From Acidobacteriota bacterium (GTDB lineage Bacteria; Acidobacteriota; Terriglobia; Terriglobales; Acidobacteriaceae), in NCBI GenBank assembly GCA_021811745.1, contig JAJZNH010000617.1, forward strand, positions 1-5,649: 5,649 nt of DNA, given 5' to 3'. The notes beneath the pieces are model-generated. The model did no database searches. It was given only the letters and a program-made list of their open reading frames with translations, and was not told the origin of the DNA. Below, in pieces: positions 1 to 5,020 of this stretch (its first letter is position 1; each line of letters begins with the position of its first letter). The position numbers and the translations under genes were made by a program.

Positions 1-1
1 C

Positions 2-697
2 ACGCTTGAAAAGGACCTGATTCTTCTCAAGCGCGAGATTGGGGTCGATCCGGGGCAGAAGATCGAACTGACCAACGGGAGCCCCTACGGCCAACTTGCC
101 GTCGAGACTCACGATGAGCTGCTGACGACGGCCTATGAGGACCGCCAGGACTACCAGAACCTGAAAAGCCAAGCGGTGGAGTACAAGGCGGTGCACGCGG
201 CGTATCGCGCCGAGCGGCTGCCCAGCCTAAGCTTCAGCAGTTCCTACGGCGTGGACACGGTGAACGGCGCGGGGACGCACGGTGTCTTCGTGGCCATGGG
301 CACGCTGAAGATTCCCATCTTCCGCGAAGCCCGGCTACGCGGCGACGAAGACGCGTCGCAGGCGCAGATGAGTGCCGTCTACGCGCAGCTTGCCGACCTG
401 CGCGTTCACATTGACGAGCAGGTGCGGGCGGCGGTGTTGGACGTGAACGCCACGAGCCGATTGGTGGACGTGGCGCGCTCCAACGTCGCATTGGCCAAGC
501 GCGCCCTGAGCGACGAGATCGACCGCGTGAACGCTGGCGTGGACGGCAACCTGCCCCTGGTAACGGCTCAGGCCACCCTGGCTACGGCCGAGAGCAACCT
601 GGTGGAGAGCCTCTACCAATACAACGTCGCCAAGCTGGCCCTGGCGCGCTCGACGGGCGTGCTTCAAATGGAATACCGGCGCTACTTGGGGCTGTGA
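2..697 (+). CDS. TolC-family outer membrane efflux protein, C-terminal part (5' truncated)
   Basis: The frame is open from base 2 to the TGA at 695-697, giving 231 residues; the start lies left of the window. Family role (established): TolC/OEP proteins form trimeric outer-membrane channels that work with an inner-membrane pump and a periplasmic adaptor in efflux or type I secretion. Seen here: an amphipathic segment near the left edge (LLKREIGVDPG), a strand-like stretch around residues 72-95 rich in S, Y and G (LPSLSFSSSYGVDTVNG), then a long Ala/Leu/Val/Arg-rich helical region (about residues 115-220) with the coiled-coil pattern of the second OEP repeat, ending in ALARSTGVLQ and YRRYLGL. 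A GTG at 176 is internal: reading continues upstream in frame with the same character. No pump or adaptor gene is visible, so substrate and partner are unknown. It is the only clear gene on the + strand apart from the fragment at the right edge. Confidence 0.85.
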   Translation, partial: TLEKDLILLKREIGVDPGQKIELTNGSPYGQLAVETHDELLTTAYEDRQDYQNLKSQAVEYKAVHAAYRAERLPSLSFSSSYGVDTVNGAGTHGVFVAMGTLKIPIFREARLRGDEDASQAQMSAVYAQLADLRVHIDEQVRAAVLDVNATSRLVDVARSNVALAKRALSDEIDRVNAGVDGNLPLVTAQATLATAESNLVESLYQYNVAKLALARSTGVLQMEYRRYLGL

Positions 698-713
698 ACG
701 GCTGGGCGGCTCC

Positions 714-737
714 GTCCGGCAGGCGGACTGCTGTTTT
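714..737 (+). terminator. Weak intrinsic terminator after the efflux gene
   Basis: GTCCG (714-718) and CGGAC (724-728) form a 5-bp stem with a 5-nt loop, followed by TGCTGTTTT. It begins 17 bp after the efflux stop codon. The stem is short and the T-run has only four consecutive Ts, so termination here is plausible but may be partial. Confidence 0.4.
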
Positions 738-805
738 CGCCGCAGGATGGCGTGAGAGCCTTCCAGCTGCTGCACCGGCCGGGGCTGCCCCCCCCTGGTT
801 TCTGT

Positions 806-886
806 GTGCAAATATTCCGTTTTCAGTTGCTTGCGCGAAGTACTGCCACGTAAATATTTGAAAATCCATATACTTGCCCGCAGAAA
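806..886 (+). promoter_or_regulatory. AT-rich promoter-like patch upstream of the putative RNA
   Basis: This patch is clearly AT-rich against GC-rich flanks. TATACT at 869-874 matches the -10 consensus in five of six positions but has no good -35 at 16-18 bp. TTGAAA at 858-863 matches -35 in five of six, but its best -10 partner (around 881-886) is poor. CAAATATT at 809-816 and AATATTTG at 853-860 form an 8-bp inverted repeat across the patch. A + strand start here would put transcription into the inverted repeat at 908-942 and on to the terminator at 1241-1262. Confidence 0.35.
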
Positions 887-907
887 TTAGAGAGCAAAGG
901 AGTTAGG

Positions 908-942
908 GCGCAATTTGCGGCGTTTTGCACCGCAAATTGTGC
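908..942. repeat. Long inverted repeat (10-bp perfect core)
   Basis: CAATTTGCGG (911-920) and CCGCAAATTG (930-939) are perfect inverted copies with a 9-nt spacer CGTTTTGCA. As RNA the stem could gain a G-U and two more pairs, reaching 908 and 942. As DNA it could be an operator; as RNA it would be a stable hairpin near the 5' end of a transcript started from the AT-rich patch. No T-run follows on either side, so it is not an intrinsic terminator. Confidence 0.65.
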
Positions 943-1085
943 ATTCCCCGTGTCCTGCATTCGAGCGACATCTCCGTCGATTTATCCCGGCGGGGGGTAA
1001 AGCCGGCGGGGTTTGAGGGCGATCTTTCGGCCTGCGACGCACTCGTTGGGGTGGGTTTTCCGGTTGTACCCTTGCTCCAAAGCCT

Positions 1086-1262
1086 CGACCGGGATGCAGC
1101 AAACGTCTGTCTGCATTACGGCGGTTCTCCGATTTCCGTGGAGCGCAAAGTGGTGTTTTCCTCAACAAGAAGAGGCCACGCCGAGGTTGCGCCCCACTCT
1201 ACACCAACCGAAGAACCGCCATAGTCCGGTTGCGCGCGACGGCGCTCGCAGAGCGCTTTTTT
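1086..1262 (+). ncRNA. Putative structured non-coding RNA ending in an intrinsic terminator
   Basis: Nested complementary segments suggest a three-way junction. P1 is 1086-1093 with 1225-1232 (8 pairs, two G-U). P2 is ATGCAG 1094-1099 with CTGCAT 1111-1116. P3 is GGCGGTTCT 1120-1128 with AGAACCGCC 1212-1220 (9 perfect pairs). Inside P3, after a 9/14-nt internal loop, 1138-1148 pairs with 1187-1197 (11 positions, one A-C mismatch), then GTGG 1150-1153 with CCAC 1176-1179 and CCTC 1160-1163 with GAGG 1172-1175. The terminator at 1241-1262 sets the strand and 3' end; the 5' end is uncertain and could lie near 880. There is no + strand gene shortly downstream, which argues against a riboswitch and for a stand-alone RNA. 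I do not recognise the sequence: the hallmarks of RNase P RNA, tmRNA and small SRP RNA are absent. A divergent 6S RNA cannot be excluded, though this fold does not resemble it. Confidence 0.5.
1241..1262 (+). terminator. Strong intrinsic terminator (+ strand)
   Basis: GCGCTC (1242-1247), loop GCA, GAGCGC (1251-1256) and then six Ts (1257-1262); a G-U pair can lengthen the stem by one. It is the best canonical terminator in the window. It lies 545 bp past the efflux stop codon, with no gene in between, so it implies a separate + strand transcript ending here. Confidence 0.8.
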
Positions 1263-1573
1263 GCCCACGACGGCAGGTTAGCAGGTGCAAGTGAAATGGC
1301 ACGCAGGTCGTGCCGAGGTGGTAACGGTTGGGAAGAAAGGATTTGGGATTGCAGGCGAGAAGGGAGGGCTTGACTGCGCCGGAGCGAGGCTTGTTTCTAA
1401 TGCCTGCGGGTGCGCAAGGAGAGCTTGTAGGGGGCTCGCCGACCCACCCCGTACCGGTCGATCGTCTTGGGGCCTGTTGACAGGGCCCAAGCGTGGCTGG
1501 GTGAGGACCCTGCCTGCTGACGCCAGGGGAGAAGCTTCGCAGGCAGAGAATTGAGCGGCGCGCGGAGAGCGGG
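1263..1573. other. Gene-free stretch with three hairpins downstream of frr
   Basis: No frame looks coding. There are three inverted repeats. GGCACG 1298-1303 pairs with CGTGCC 1309-1314; read on the minus strand this is followed by ATTTCACTT. At 1466-1491, CTTGGG and CCCAAG enclose one mismatch and then CCTG/CAGG with a TTGA loop. CTGCCTGC 1510-1517 pairs with GCAGGCAG 1539-1546 across a 21-nt loop. The last two lie 28-108 nt past the frr stop on the minus strand and lack T-runs. They may stabilise the frr 3' end or help termination; the 1298-1314 hairpin, with its weak T-rich tail, is the best terminator candidate for minus-strand transcripts. Confidence 0.45.
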
Positions 1574-2161
1574 TCAGATCTGCATGACTTCGACTTCTTT
1601 TTTGCGGGCCAGCTCTTCCATGCGGCGGATCTCCTCGTCGGTCATTTTCTGGACCTCTTCCATGCCGCGCTTTTCTTCGTCTTCGCTGATCTTCTTCTCC
1701 TTGGCCAGCTTCTTCAGCGCCTCGTTGCCGTCGCGGCGCACGTTGCGGACGGCGGTGCGGTGATCTTCAAGCACCTTGTTGATGTGCTTGCAGACGTCGC
1801 GGCGGCGTTCCTCGGTCATGGGCGGGACGGGCACGCGCAATACTTTTCCATCGGAGATGGGGTTGAAGCCGAGATCGGAGGCCTGGATGGCCTTTTCGGC
1901 CTCTTTGAGGACGGTCGGATCCCAGGGCGAAACCAGGATCAGTTGCGGCTCCGGGGCCGACAACTGCGCCAGCTGGCTGATGGGCGTCAGGGTGCCGTAG
2001 TAGTCCACCTTGACCTGGTCGAGCATGTGGACGCTGGCCCGGCCGGTGCGCGTGGCTGCCAGGCTGGCCTGGAAATCGGCGACCGACTGATCCATCCGCC
2101 GCTTCAGGTCGCCGCTGAGTTCTTTGAGCGCCGGAATTCCGGCCATCGATGAAGGTGCCAT
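1574..2161 (-). CDS. frr: Ribosome recycling factor
   Basis: This 195-residue protein matches the whole RRF family. Known role: with EF-G it splits the post-termination ribosome in the cytoplasm so that subunits can be reused. Visible landmarks: RTGRAS (38-43), YYGT (54-57), LGFNP (97-101), PP-TEERR (113-120), VRNVRRD (138-144, holding the conserved Arg region of domain I), and a charged C-terminal helix with ISEDEEKR and ending EVMQI. Domain I is the three-helix bundle from both ends; domain II is roughly residues 41-115. The protein is about ten residues longer at the N-terminus than E. coli RRF. An internal Met at residue 6 (codon at 2146-2144) would shorten it, but only the ATG at 2161 has a good ribosome binding site, so I chose that. 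The usual neighbour pyrH is not upstream; an FN3 lipoprotein gene is, 140 bp away. Confidence 0.97.
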   Translation of the reverse strand: MAPSSMAGIPALKELSGDLKRRMDQSVADFQASLAATRTGRASVHMLDQVKVDYYGTLTPISQLAQLSAPEPQLILVSPWDPTVLKEAEKAIQASDLGFNPISDGKVLRVPVPPMTEERRRDVCKHINKVLEDHRTAVRNVRRDGNEALKKLAKEKKISEDEEKRGMEEVQKMTDEEIRRMEELARKKEVEVMQI

Positions 2162-2169
2162 GGGTTTAG

Positions 2170-2175
2170 TTCCTC
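2170..2175 (-). promoter_or_regulatory. Ribosome binding site of frr
   Basis: On the minus strand GAGGAA lies 8 nt before the ATG at 2161. The in-frame Met codon at 2146 has nothing comparable in front of it, so this site decides the start. Confidence 0.75.
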
Positions 2176-2200
2176 GCTAAGACCAAAAGTAACAACGGCT

Positions 2201-2206
2201 ATTCTA
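2201..2206 (-). promoter_or_regulatory. Candidate -10 element for frr
   Basis: On the minus strand TAGAAT (five of six consensus bases) lies in a short AT-rich run about 40 bp before the frr start, predicting initiation near 2194 and a leader of about 33 nt. The hexamer 17 bp upstream (CCGGAG) is not a -35 match, so the call rests on the -10 and its position. Confidence 0.4.
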
Positions 2207-2301
2207 CTAAAATCCCGGCGGCTCTCCGGTTTGGGCGCTCTCGATGTCGCTGGTGGTCGGTTCCGCGTGGAGGATGCATTTGCAGTTCTTATGGAGCTTA
2301 G

Positions 2302-3408
2302 TTATGGGCTGGGGACGGTCTCCTGGACAGAAGCTGAGCGTGCGCTCTCGCGACCGTTCTGACCGATGGCGGTGACGGCGTAGCTGTAGGTGTGGCCCTG
2401 CTGCACGTCGGGATCGTGAAAGCCGGGACCGGTCAGGGGCTGCTCGGGCGAGATGCGCCGCCACGGGCCGCCGCCCAGACGCCGGTAGACCGCGTAGCCA
2501 GCCAGATCGGCTTCGGTATCGGGCCGCCAGCTCAAGTCGACTGACGGCCCCGCGCCGTTTTGGGCGGCTGTGGCCACGGCAGCCAATCCGGAGGGCACAT
2601 CGGGCGGAAAGACGTTGAGGGCTTCGATGGTAACCGGGGCCGAGAGCGGGCCGTCCATCTCCAGCGTTAGGCCGTTCAGGCGGATGTGGGCCACGCGCTG
2701 GGCTCGGTACTGGTAGGTATTGCCGAAGCGAATCGTCTGGTCGAGCGCGCGGCCGCGCATCGGACTGGGCTGGACGAGCAGATTCTGTTCCAGTGGTTCG
2801 GACGGCGGGGCGAGCGGGCCTTGGGAGTGCTTGCCGGAGAGGGAAGACAGCAGCCTGCGGCGGAGGCGCATTGCCGTGGGGACGGTCTGCTCCGGTCCGG
2901 GCGACCAGCGCAAGACGACTCCGTCTTTGCGGACCTCCGCGGTCAAGCCGGTCACAGCGGCGGGCGCCTGGCCGGCCAGAGTCCTGGCCGGGTTGGAGAG
3001 GCCAGCCGAGCGGCCGCGCTTGTTGATCAATTCAACGAAATAGGTGAGCATGCGGGGAGGGCCCGCCGTCAAGGCCGGGGGAAGCGTTTGGGTAAAGGCG
3101 CCGCCGGCACCGGGGCGCAGCTGGAGGCTGCCCGCGGTTGCGCACGGAGCGGACGGGCTCGGCCGGCGGCAGAGGCGCACCGCAATGTTGCCCTTCAAGA
3201 GCACCTTGTCGGTATCTCTGTTGGGCATGGTCCAGGTGAGCCGCACCTGGTCGCCGGTGCGCGCGGCAGCGAGATCCGTGACCGGATTGGGCAGCTTGAG
3301 CGAAGGGGGCGAGGGCGCGGCGGGCATCCCGCAACCGGCTAGAGCGATTCCGCCTGCCAACGCGGCCGCCAAGGCTGCCTGCTTCCATGTTCTCGCCGCT
3401 GTTTGCAT
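2302..3408 (-). CDS. Lipoprotein with three fibronectin type III domains
   Basis: This 368-residue protein starts with a lipoprotein signal: Arg/Lys near the N-terminus, a hydrophobic Ala/Leu stretch and the lipobox LAGC, with the lipidated Cys at 26. A Pro/Ser-rich linker follows. Three FN3-like units come next: about 40-146 (PVTDLAAARTGDQVRLTWT), 149-265 (AVTGLTAEVRKDGVVLRWSP) and 268-364 (VPSGLAAVATAA, VDLSWRPD, LAGYAVYRR, YSYAVTAIGQNGRES). The third is the most typical; the second carries a Ser/Pro-rich insert (about 187-222) that should be disordered. No catalytic domain is visible, so a binding or envelope-structural role is inferred only. The ATG at 3408 is the only reasonable start: an in-frame TAG sits 15 nt upstream, and GGGAAGG just before the ATG is a close-set ribosome binding site. 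It lies between rpsT and frr, but terminator and promoter signals around it suggest its own transcript. Confidence 0.85.
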   Translation of the reverse strand: MQTAARTWKQAALAAALAGGIALAGCGMPAAPSPPSLKLPNPVTDLAAARTGDQVRLTWTMPNRDTDKVLLKGNIAVRLCRRPSPSAPCATAGSLQLRPGAGGAFTQTLPPALTAGPPRMLTYFVELINKRGRSAGLSNPARTLAGQAPAAVTGLTAEVRKDGVVLRWSPGPEQTVPTAMRLRRRLLSSLSGKHSQGPLAPPSEPLEQNLLVQPSPMRGRALDQTIRFGNTYQYRAQRVAHIRLNGLTLEMDGPLSAPVTIEALNVFPPDVPSGLAAVATAAQNGAGPSVDLSWRPDTEADLAGYAVYRRLGGGPWRRISPEQPLTGPGFHDPDVQQGHTYSYAVTAIGQNGRESARSASVQETVPSP

Positions 3409-3437
3409 CGCCTTCCCAGTCTAACGAAACGAGCGCA

Positions 3438-3459
3438 GTGGGGCGGACTGCCACCCCAC
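3438..3459. repeat. Hairpin in front of the lipoprotein gene
   Basis: GTGGGG (3438-3443) pairs with CCCCAC (3454-3459); after one mismatch GG pairs with CC around an ACTG loop. It lies 30-51 bp upstream of the lipoprotein start and has no T-run. It could be a leader structure or simply a consequence of the GC-rich sequence. Confidence 0.4.
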
Positions 3460-3506
3460 GGGCGAAGGCCTGTCCGCGGAGCCCCTGGCTCGGGCGTCCG
3501 GAACCC

Positions 3507-3538
3507 AAAGACACGAACAGCCGGGGTGCTCCCGGCTG
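3507..3538 (-). terminator. Probable intrinsic terminator of rpsT
   Basis: An 8-bp perfect stem (3531-3538 with 3518-3525) and a 5-nt loop are followed on the minus strand by TTCGTGTCTTT. It starts 40 bp after the rpsT stop. The stem is strong but the T-tract is interrupted, so some read-through into the lipoprotein gene is possible. Confidence 0.6.
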
Positions 3539-3577
3539 CGTTGTGAATCGATGCTGGGGCGGACGGACCGCTCCGGA

Positions 3578-3856
3578 CTACGCCTTGCCGGTGGCCGCCA
3601 GGGCCTTGAGGCGAGCGTTGAGGCGGCTCTTGTAGCGGGAGGCGGTGTTGTCGTGCAGAATTCCTTTTTGCACGCTCTTGTCCAGCGCGGAGACGGTGGA
3701 GCGGTACTGAGCCTGGGCCGCCGTTGCGTCGCCCTTGGCGATAGCATCGCGCAGGGCGCGGAGGCTGGTGCGCACGCGGCTGCGATTGGAGCGGTTGACT
3801 TCAGTACGGGTTTTGGTCTGGCGGACGCGCTTGAGCGCCGATACATGGTTAGCCAT
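3578..3856 (-). CDS. rpsT: 30S ribosomal protein S20
   Basis: This 92-residue basic, helical protein has the usual S20 length. Known role: it binds the 5' and 3' minor domains of 16S rRNA early in 30S assembly. Visible: the N-terminus [17 protein letters not shown], the Arg-rich stretch [13 protein letters not shown] (21-33), the middle helix with [22 protein letters not shown] (59-80) and a short Ala/Lys tail. The frame is open for another 51 codons upstream, but the start at 3856 is clear: the protein begins as the family does, and AAAGGA lies 6 nt before the ATG. It has its own promoter and a roughly 60-nt leader, so it appears to be a single-gene unit. In several bacteria S20 represses its own translation; whether that happens here is not shown by the sequence. 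Confidence 0.97.
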   Translation of the reverse strand: MANHVSALKRVRQTKTRTEVNRSNRSRVRTSLRALRDAIAKGDATAAQAQYRSTVSALDKSVQKGILHDNTASRYKSRLNARLKALAATGKA

Positions 3857-3862
3857 TGCTCT

Positions 3863-3868
3863 TCCTTT
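3863..3868 (-). promoter_or_regulatory. Ribosome binding site of rpsT
   Basis: On the minus strand AAAGGA lies 6 nt before the ATG at 3856. It fixes the start at MANHV and excludes the longer in-frame extension up to 4009. Confidence 0.8.
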
Positions 3869-3870
3869 GT

Positions 3871-3909
3871 CTCGAATGATGCGGATAAGAATGCAACTCG
3901 AGCCGCATC
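3871..3909 (-). promoter_or_regulatory. Inverted repeat in the rpsT leader
   Basis: GATGCGG (3878-3884) and CCGCATC (3903-3909) form a 7-bp perfect inverted repeat with an 18-nt loop, inside the predicted leader and ending about 10 nt from the ribosome binding site. CTCGA at 3871-3875 can instead pair with TCGAG at 3898-3902, giving a competing stem closer to the ribosome binding site. A translational control element is possible but inferred. Confidence 0.45.
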
Positions 3910-3923
3910 CCTCGCAATTCCAT

Positions 3924-3952
3924 AGTGTATGGGAAGCGGGGCGGCGGGTCAA
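3924..3952 (-). promoter_or_regulatory. Sigma-70 type promoter of rpsT
   Basis: On the minus strand TTGACC (3952-3947) and TACACT (3929-3924) are separated by exactly 17 bp, matching the -35 and -10 consensus at five and four of six positions. Initiation is predicted near 3917, about 61 nt before the ATG. It is the best promoter in the window. Confidence 0.7.
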
Positions 3953-3992
3953 TGCGTCCGGCGCGCGCCGGGTACGGAAAGGGCACGGAACC

Positions 3993-4007
3993 GGTGCGCG
4001 CCGCACC
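3993..4007. repeat. Short inverted repeat between the exported-protein gene and rpsT
   Basis: GGTGCG (3993-3998) and CGCACC (4002-4007) form a 6-bp perfect stem with a 3-nt loop. It lies 120 nt past the stop of the gene at 4127 on the minus strand and is followed there by a mildly T-rich GGTTCCGTGCCCTTTCC. It could help terminate that transcript before the rpsT promoter. Confidence 0.35.
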
Positions 4008-4091
4008 ATTTGCCGCCTTCGCGGCGGTCGCCATCCGAGGCGTTGACGAGCCGTGAAACAACAGGGTACCCGAACCGAAATGGCGGCGGCT

Positions 4092-4108
4092 CATTGGGCG
4101 GGCCAATG
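4092..4108. repeat. Hairpin 3' of the exported-protein gene
   Basis: CATTGG (4092-4097) and CCAATG (4103-4108) form a 6-bp perfect stem with a GC-rich 5-nt loop, about 19 nt past the stop codon on the minus strand. No T-run follows. With the palindrome at 4122-4141 it makes two adjacent hairpins at the 3' end of this transcript. Confidence 0.45.
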
Positions 4109-4121
4109 CCGTTCACGTCCG

Positions 4122-4141
4122 CGCACTCAGGGCTGAGTGCG
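4122..4141. repeat. 9-bp palindrome spanning the stop codon
   Basis: CGCACTCAG (4122-4130) and CTGAGTGCG (4133-4141) are perfect inverted copies around a 2-nt centre. The TGA of the minus-strand gene (4129-4127) lies inside the left arm. As RNA it would form an 8-bp stem with a 4-nt loop. No T-run follows on the minus strand, so it is not a canonical terminator. Confidence 0.6.
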
Positions 4142-4975
4142 GCAGGCCCCAGCGGGAACACAGACATACCCCGCCCTGGTCAGCACGTAGTAGGCCGGTG
4201 GAACGGAATAGTCATACTCCGGCGGCGGAGAGGATGGCACAACGTATTCGGGCCGGTAAGTGTCAGCCCGATCCACCTGGTGGGGCGAGGCGGATCCGGC
4301 TACCGAAGCGGGACGTGACTCGGGTTGGGACTGAGACTGCCCAGCCGGCTGCGAGGGGGCAGCTTGCGGCACCGGCTGGCTGCGCGACGCCGGACGCCGC
4401 ACAAGGCCGGAGCGGTCGCGCCGCGGCAGGTGGCCCACGGGAAGTCCAACATCGTCCATCACCTTGAGGGTAAGCTGCGTCTCCGGCTGCAAGGTGGGGC
4501 GCGGTCCCCGGCGGGGTAGGGTCATGAGATCGATGGGCCACAAGATCGGGATCATCCATTCCACGGTGTCGCGTACCGCGTGTCCCCGGCCCAGGATCCG
4601 GCCCTGCCGATCAATGTTATAGCCGGAAACCCCAACGACCTTGGTCTGGATGGGAACCACCATGTTCGGCTCGATGAAGAGACGGTTGAAGCTCAGCTCC
4701 ATCCAGCCCTTGCCCACGAAGTGGCCAGGGTTCTTGTAGGCTTCAAATCTTCCCTCCAGAAAGCTGTCATAGGGAAATACGGAAGGTCCGTTGAGACCGG
4801 TCATGCCAAGCTGGCAGAGCACCGGATCTCCAAGGGATGCTGTTTTGGAGGAGAATTGAGGTTCCGACATCGTGCACTCGATCAGAGAACCGGCAGGAAC
4901 AATCTGCTCAGCGGCGTAGGCAGAGACCGACGCACTGAACAGAAGGAATGCGAGAGAAAGAGTGATGCTTTTCAT
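4127..4975 (-). CDS. Sec-exported protein of unknown function with a Gln/Pro/Ser-rich tail
   Basis: The protein has 282 residues. Residues 1-21 are a Sec signal peptide: Lys 2, a hydrophobic core (ITLSLAFLLF) and AYA before the likely cleavage site. Residues 23-180 look like a beta-rich domain: IVPAGSLIECTM, FSSKTASLGDPVLCQL, FPYDSFLEGRFEAY, VVPIQTKVVGV, then WMIPILWPIDLMTLPRRGPRP and TQLTLKVMDDVGLP. The 'PAG + small-residue strand + GDPV' layout recalls beta-barrel domains of the TrbI/VirB10 kind, a weak resemblance seen by eye. I recall similar ILWP/LTLP/RGPRP segments in uncharacterised acidobacterial proteins. Residues 181-230 are Arg-rich then Gln/Pro/Ser-rich (low complexity), and the end is Tyr/Pro-rich with YVCVPAGACRTQP. 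Four Cys (34, 54, 272, 278) could form disulfides. Function unknown; periplasm or cell surface inferred. I chose ATG at 4975 over the adjacent GTG at 4978 because of ribosome-binding-site spacing. Confidence 0.8.
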   Translation of the reverse strand: MKSITLSLAFLLFSASVSAYAAEQIVPAGSLIECTMSEPQFSSKTASLGDPVLCQLGMTGLNGPSVFPYDSFLEGRFEAYKNPGHFVGKGWMELSFNRLFIEPNMVVPIQTKVVGVSGYNIDRQGRILGRGHAVRDTVEWMIPILWPIDLMTLPRRGPRPTLQPETQLTLKVMDDVGLPVGHLPRRDRSGLVRRPASRSQPVPQAAPSQPAGQSQSQPESRPASVAGSASPHQVDRADTYRPEYVVPSSPPPEYDYSVPPAYYVLTRAGYVCVPAGACRTQP

Positions 4976-4981
4976 CACGAA

Positions 4982-4987
4982 CCTCCT
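4982..4987 (-). promoter_or_regulatory. Ribosome binding site that decides the start at 4975
   Basis: On the minus strand a perfect AGGAGG lies 6 nt before the ATG at 4975 and only 3 nt before the GTG at 4978. The ATG is therefore the likelier initiation codon, shortening the protein by one residue relative to the longest frame. Confidence 0.75.
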
Positions 4988-5020
4988 GGGTCAAGGGCCC
5001 CGTAGACGAGAACCTTACGC

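Larger units (their letters stand above)
738..1085. other. Intergenic stretch without a convincing gene
   Basis: No frame here has a supported start, protein-like composition or a recognisable family. An AAAGGAG at 895-901 looks like a ribosome binding site, but no ATG or GTG follows at a suitable distance and the frame opened by the TTG at 925 reads as non-coding. The stretch holds the AT-rich patch and inverted repeat listed separately. It also has a 9-bp direct repeat CCGGCGGGG at 987-995 and 1003-1011, and a small hairpin of CGAC (966-969) with GTCG (976-979). It may be the 5' part of the RNA proposed at 1086-1262, or simply its upstream region. Confidence 0.5.

Noticed and set aside
176..697. 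The efflux frame as a complete gene starting at GTG 176
   Set aside because: The same frame is open and TolC-like back to base 2, so 176 is an internal codon and the gene is truncated by the window.
987..1011. Direct repeat CCGGCGGGG as an iteron or CRISPR-like repeat
   Set aside because: Only two 9-bp copies made of GC-rich bases; no third copy or regular spacing.
925..1224. A 99-residue + strand frame from a TTG across the gene-free stretch
   Set aside because: No suitable ribosome binding site, no protein-like pattern, and it runs through the nested RNA pairings that explain the region better.
881..1262. RNase P RNA or tmRNA in a transcript of matching length (about 380 nt)
   Set aside because: The RNase P core GAGGAAAGTCCGGGCTCC-like segment is missing on both strands, and the tRNA-like ends and GGTTCGA-type arm of tmRNA are absent.
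1760..2152. A 130-residue + strand frame opposite frr
   Set aside because: frr is certain on the other strand; this frame is a by-product of its codon use.
2686..3342. A 218-residue + strand frame opposite the lipoprotein gene
   Set aside because: It is an antisense shadow: Arg/Gly/Ala-rich, no ribosome binding site, and fully inside a gene with a clear signal peptide and domains.
3857..4009. The N-terminal extension of the rpsT frame
   Set aside because: It covers the promoter and leader, has no S20-like sequence, and the ribosome binding site sits before the ATG at 3856.
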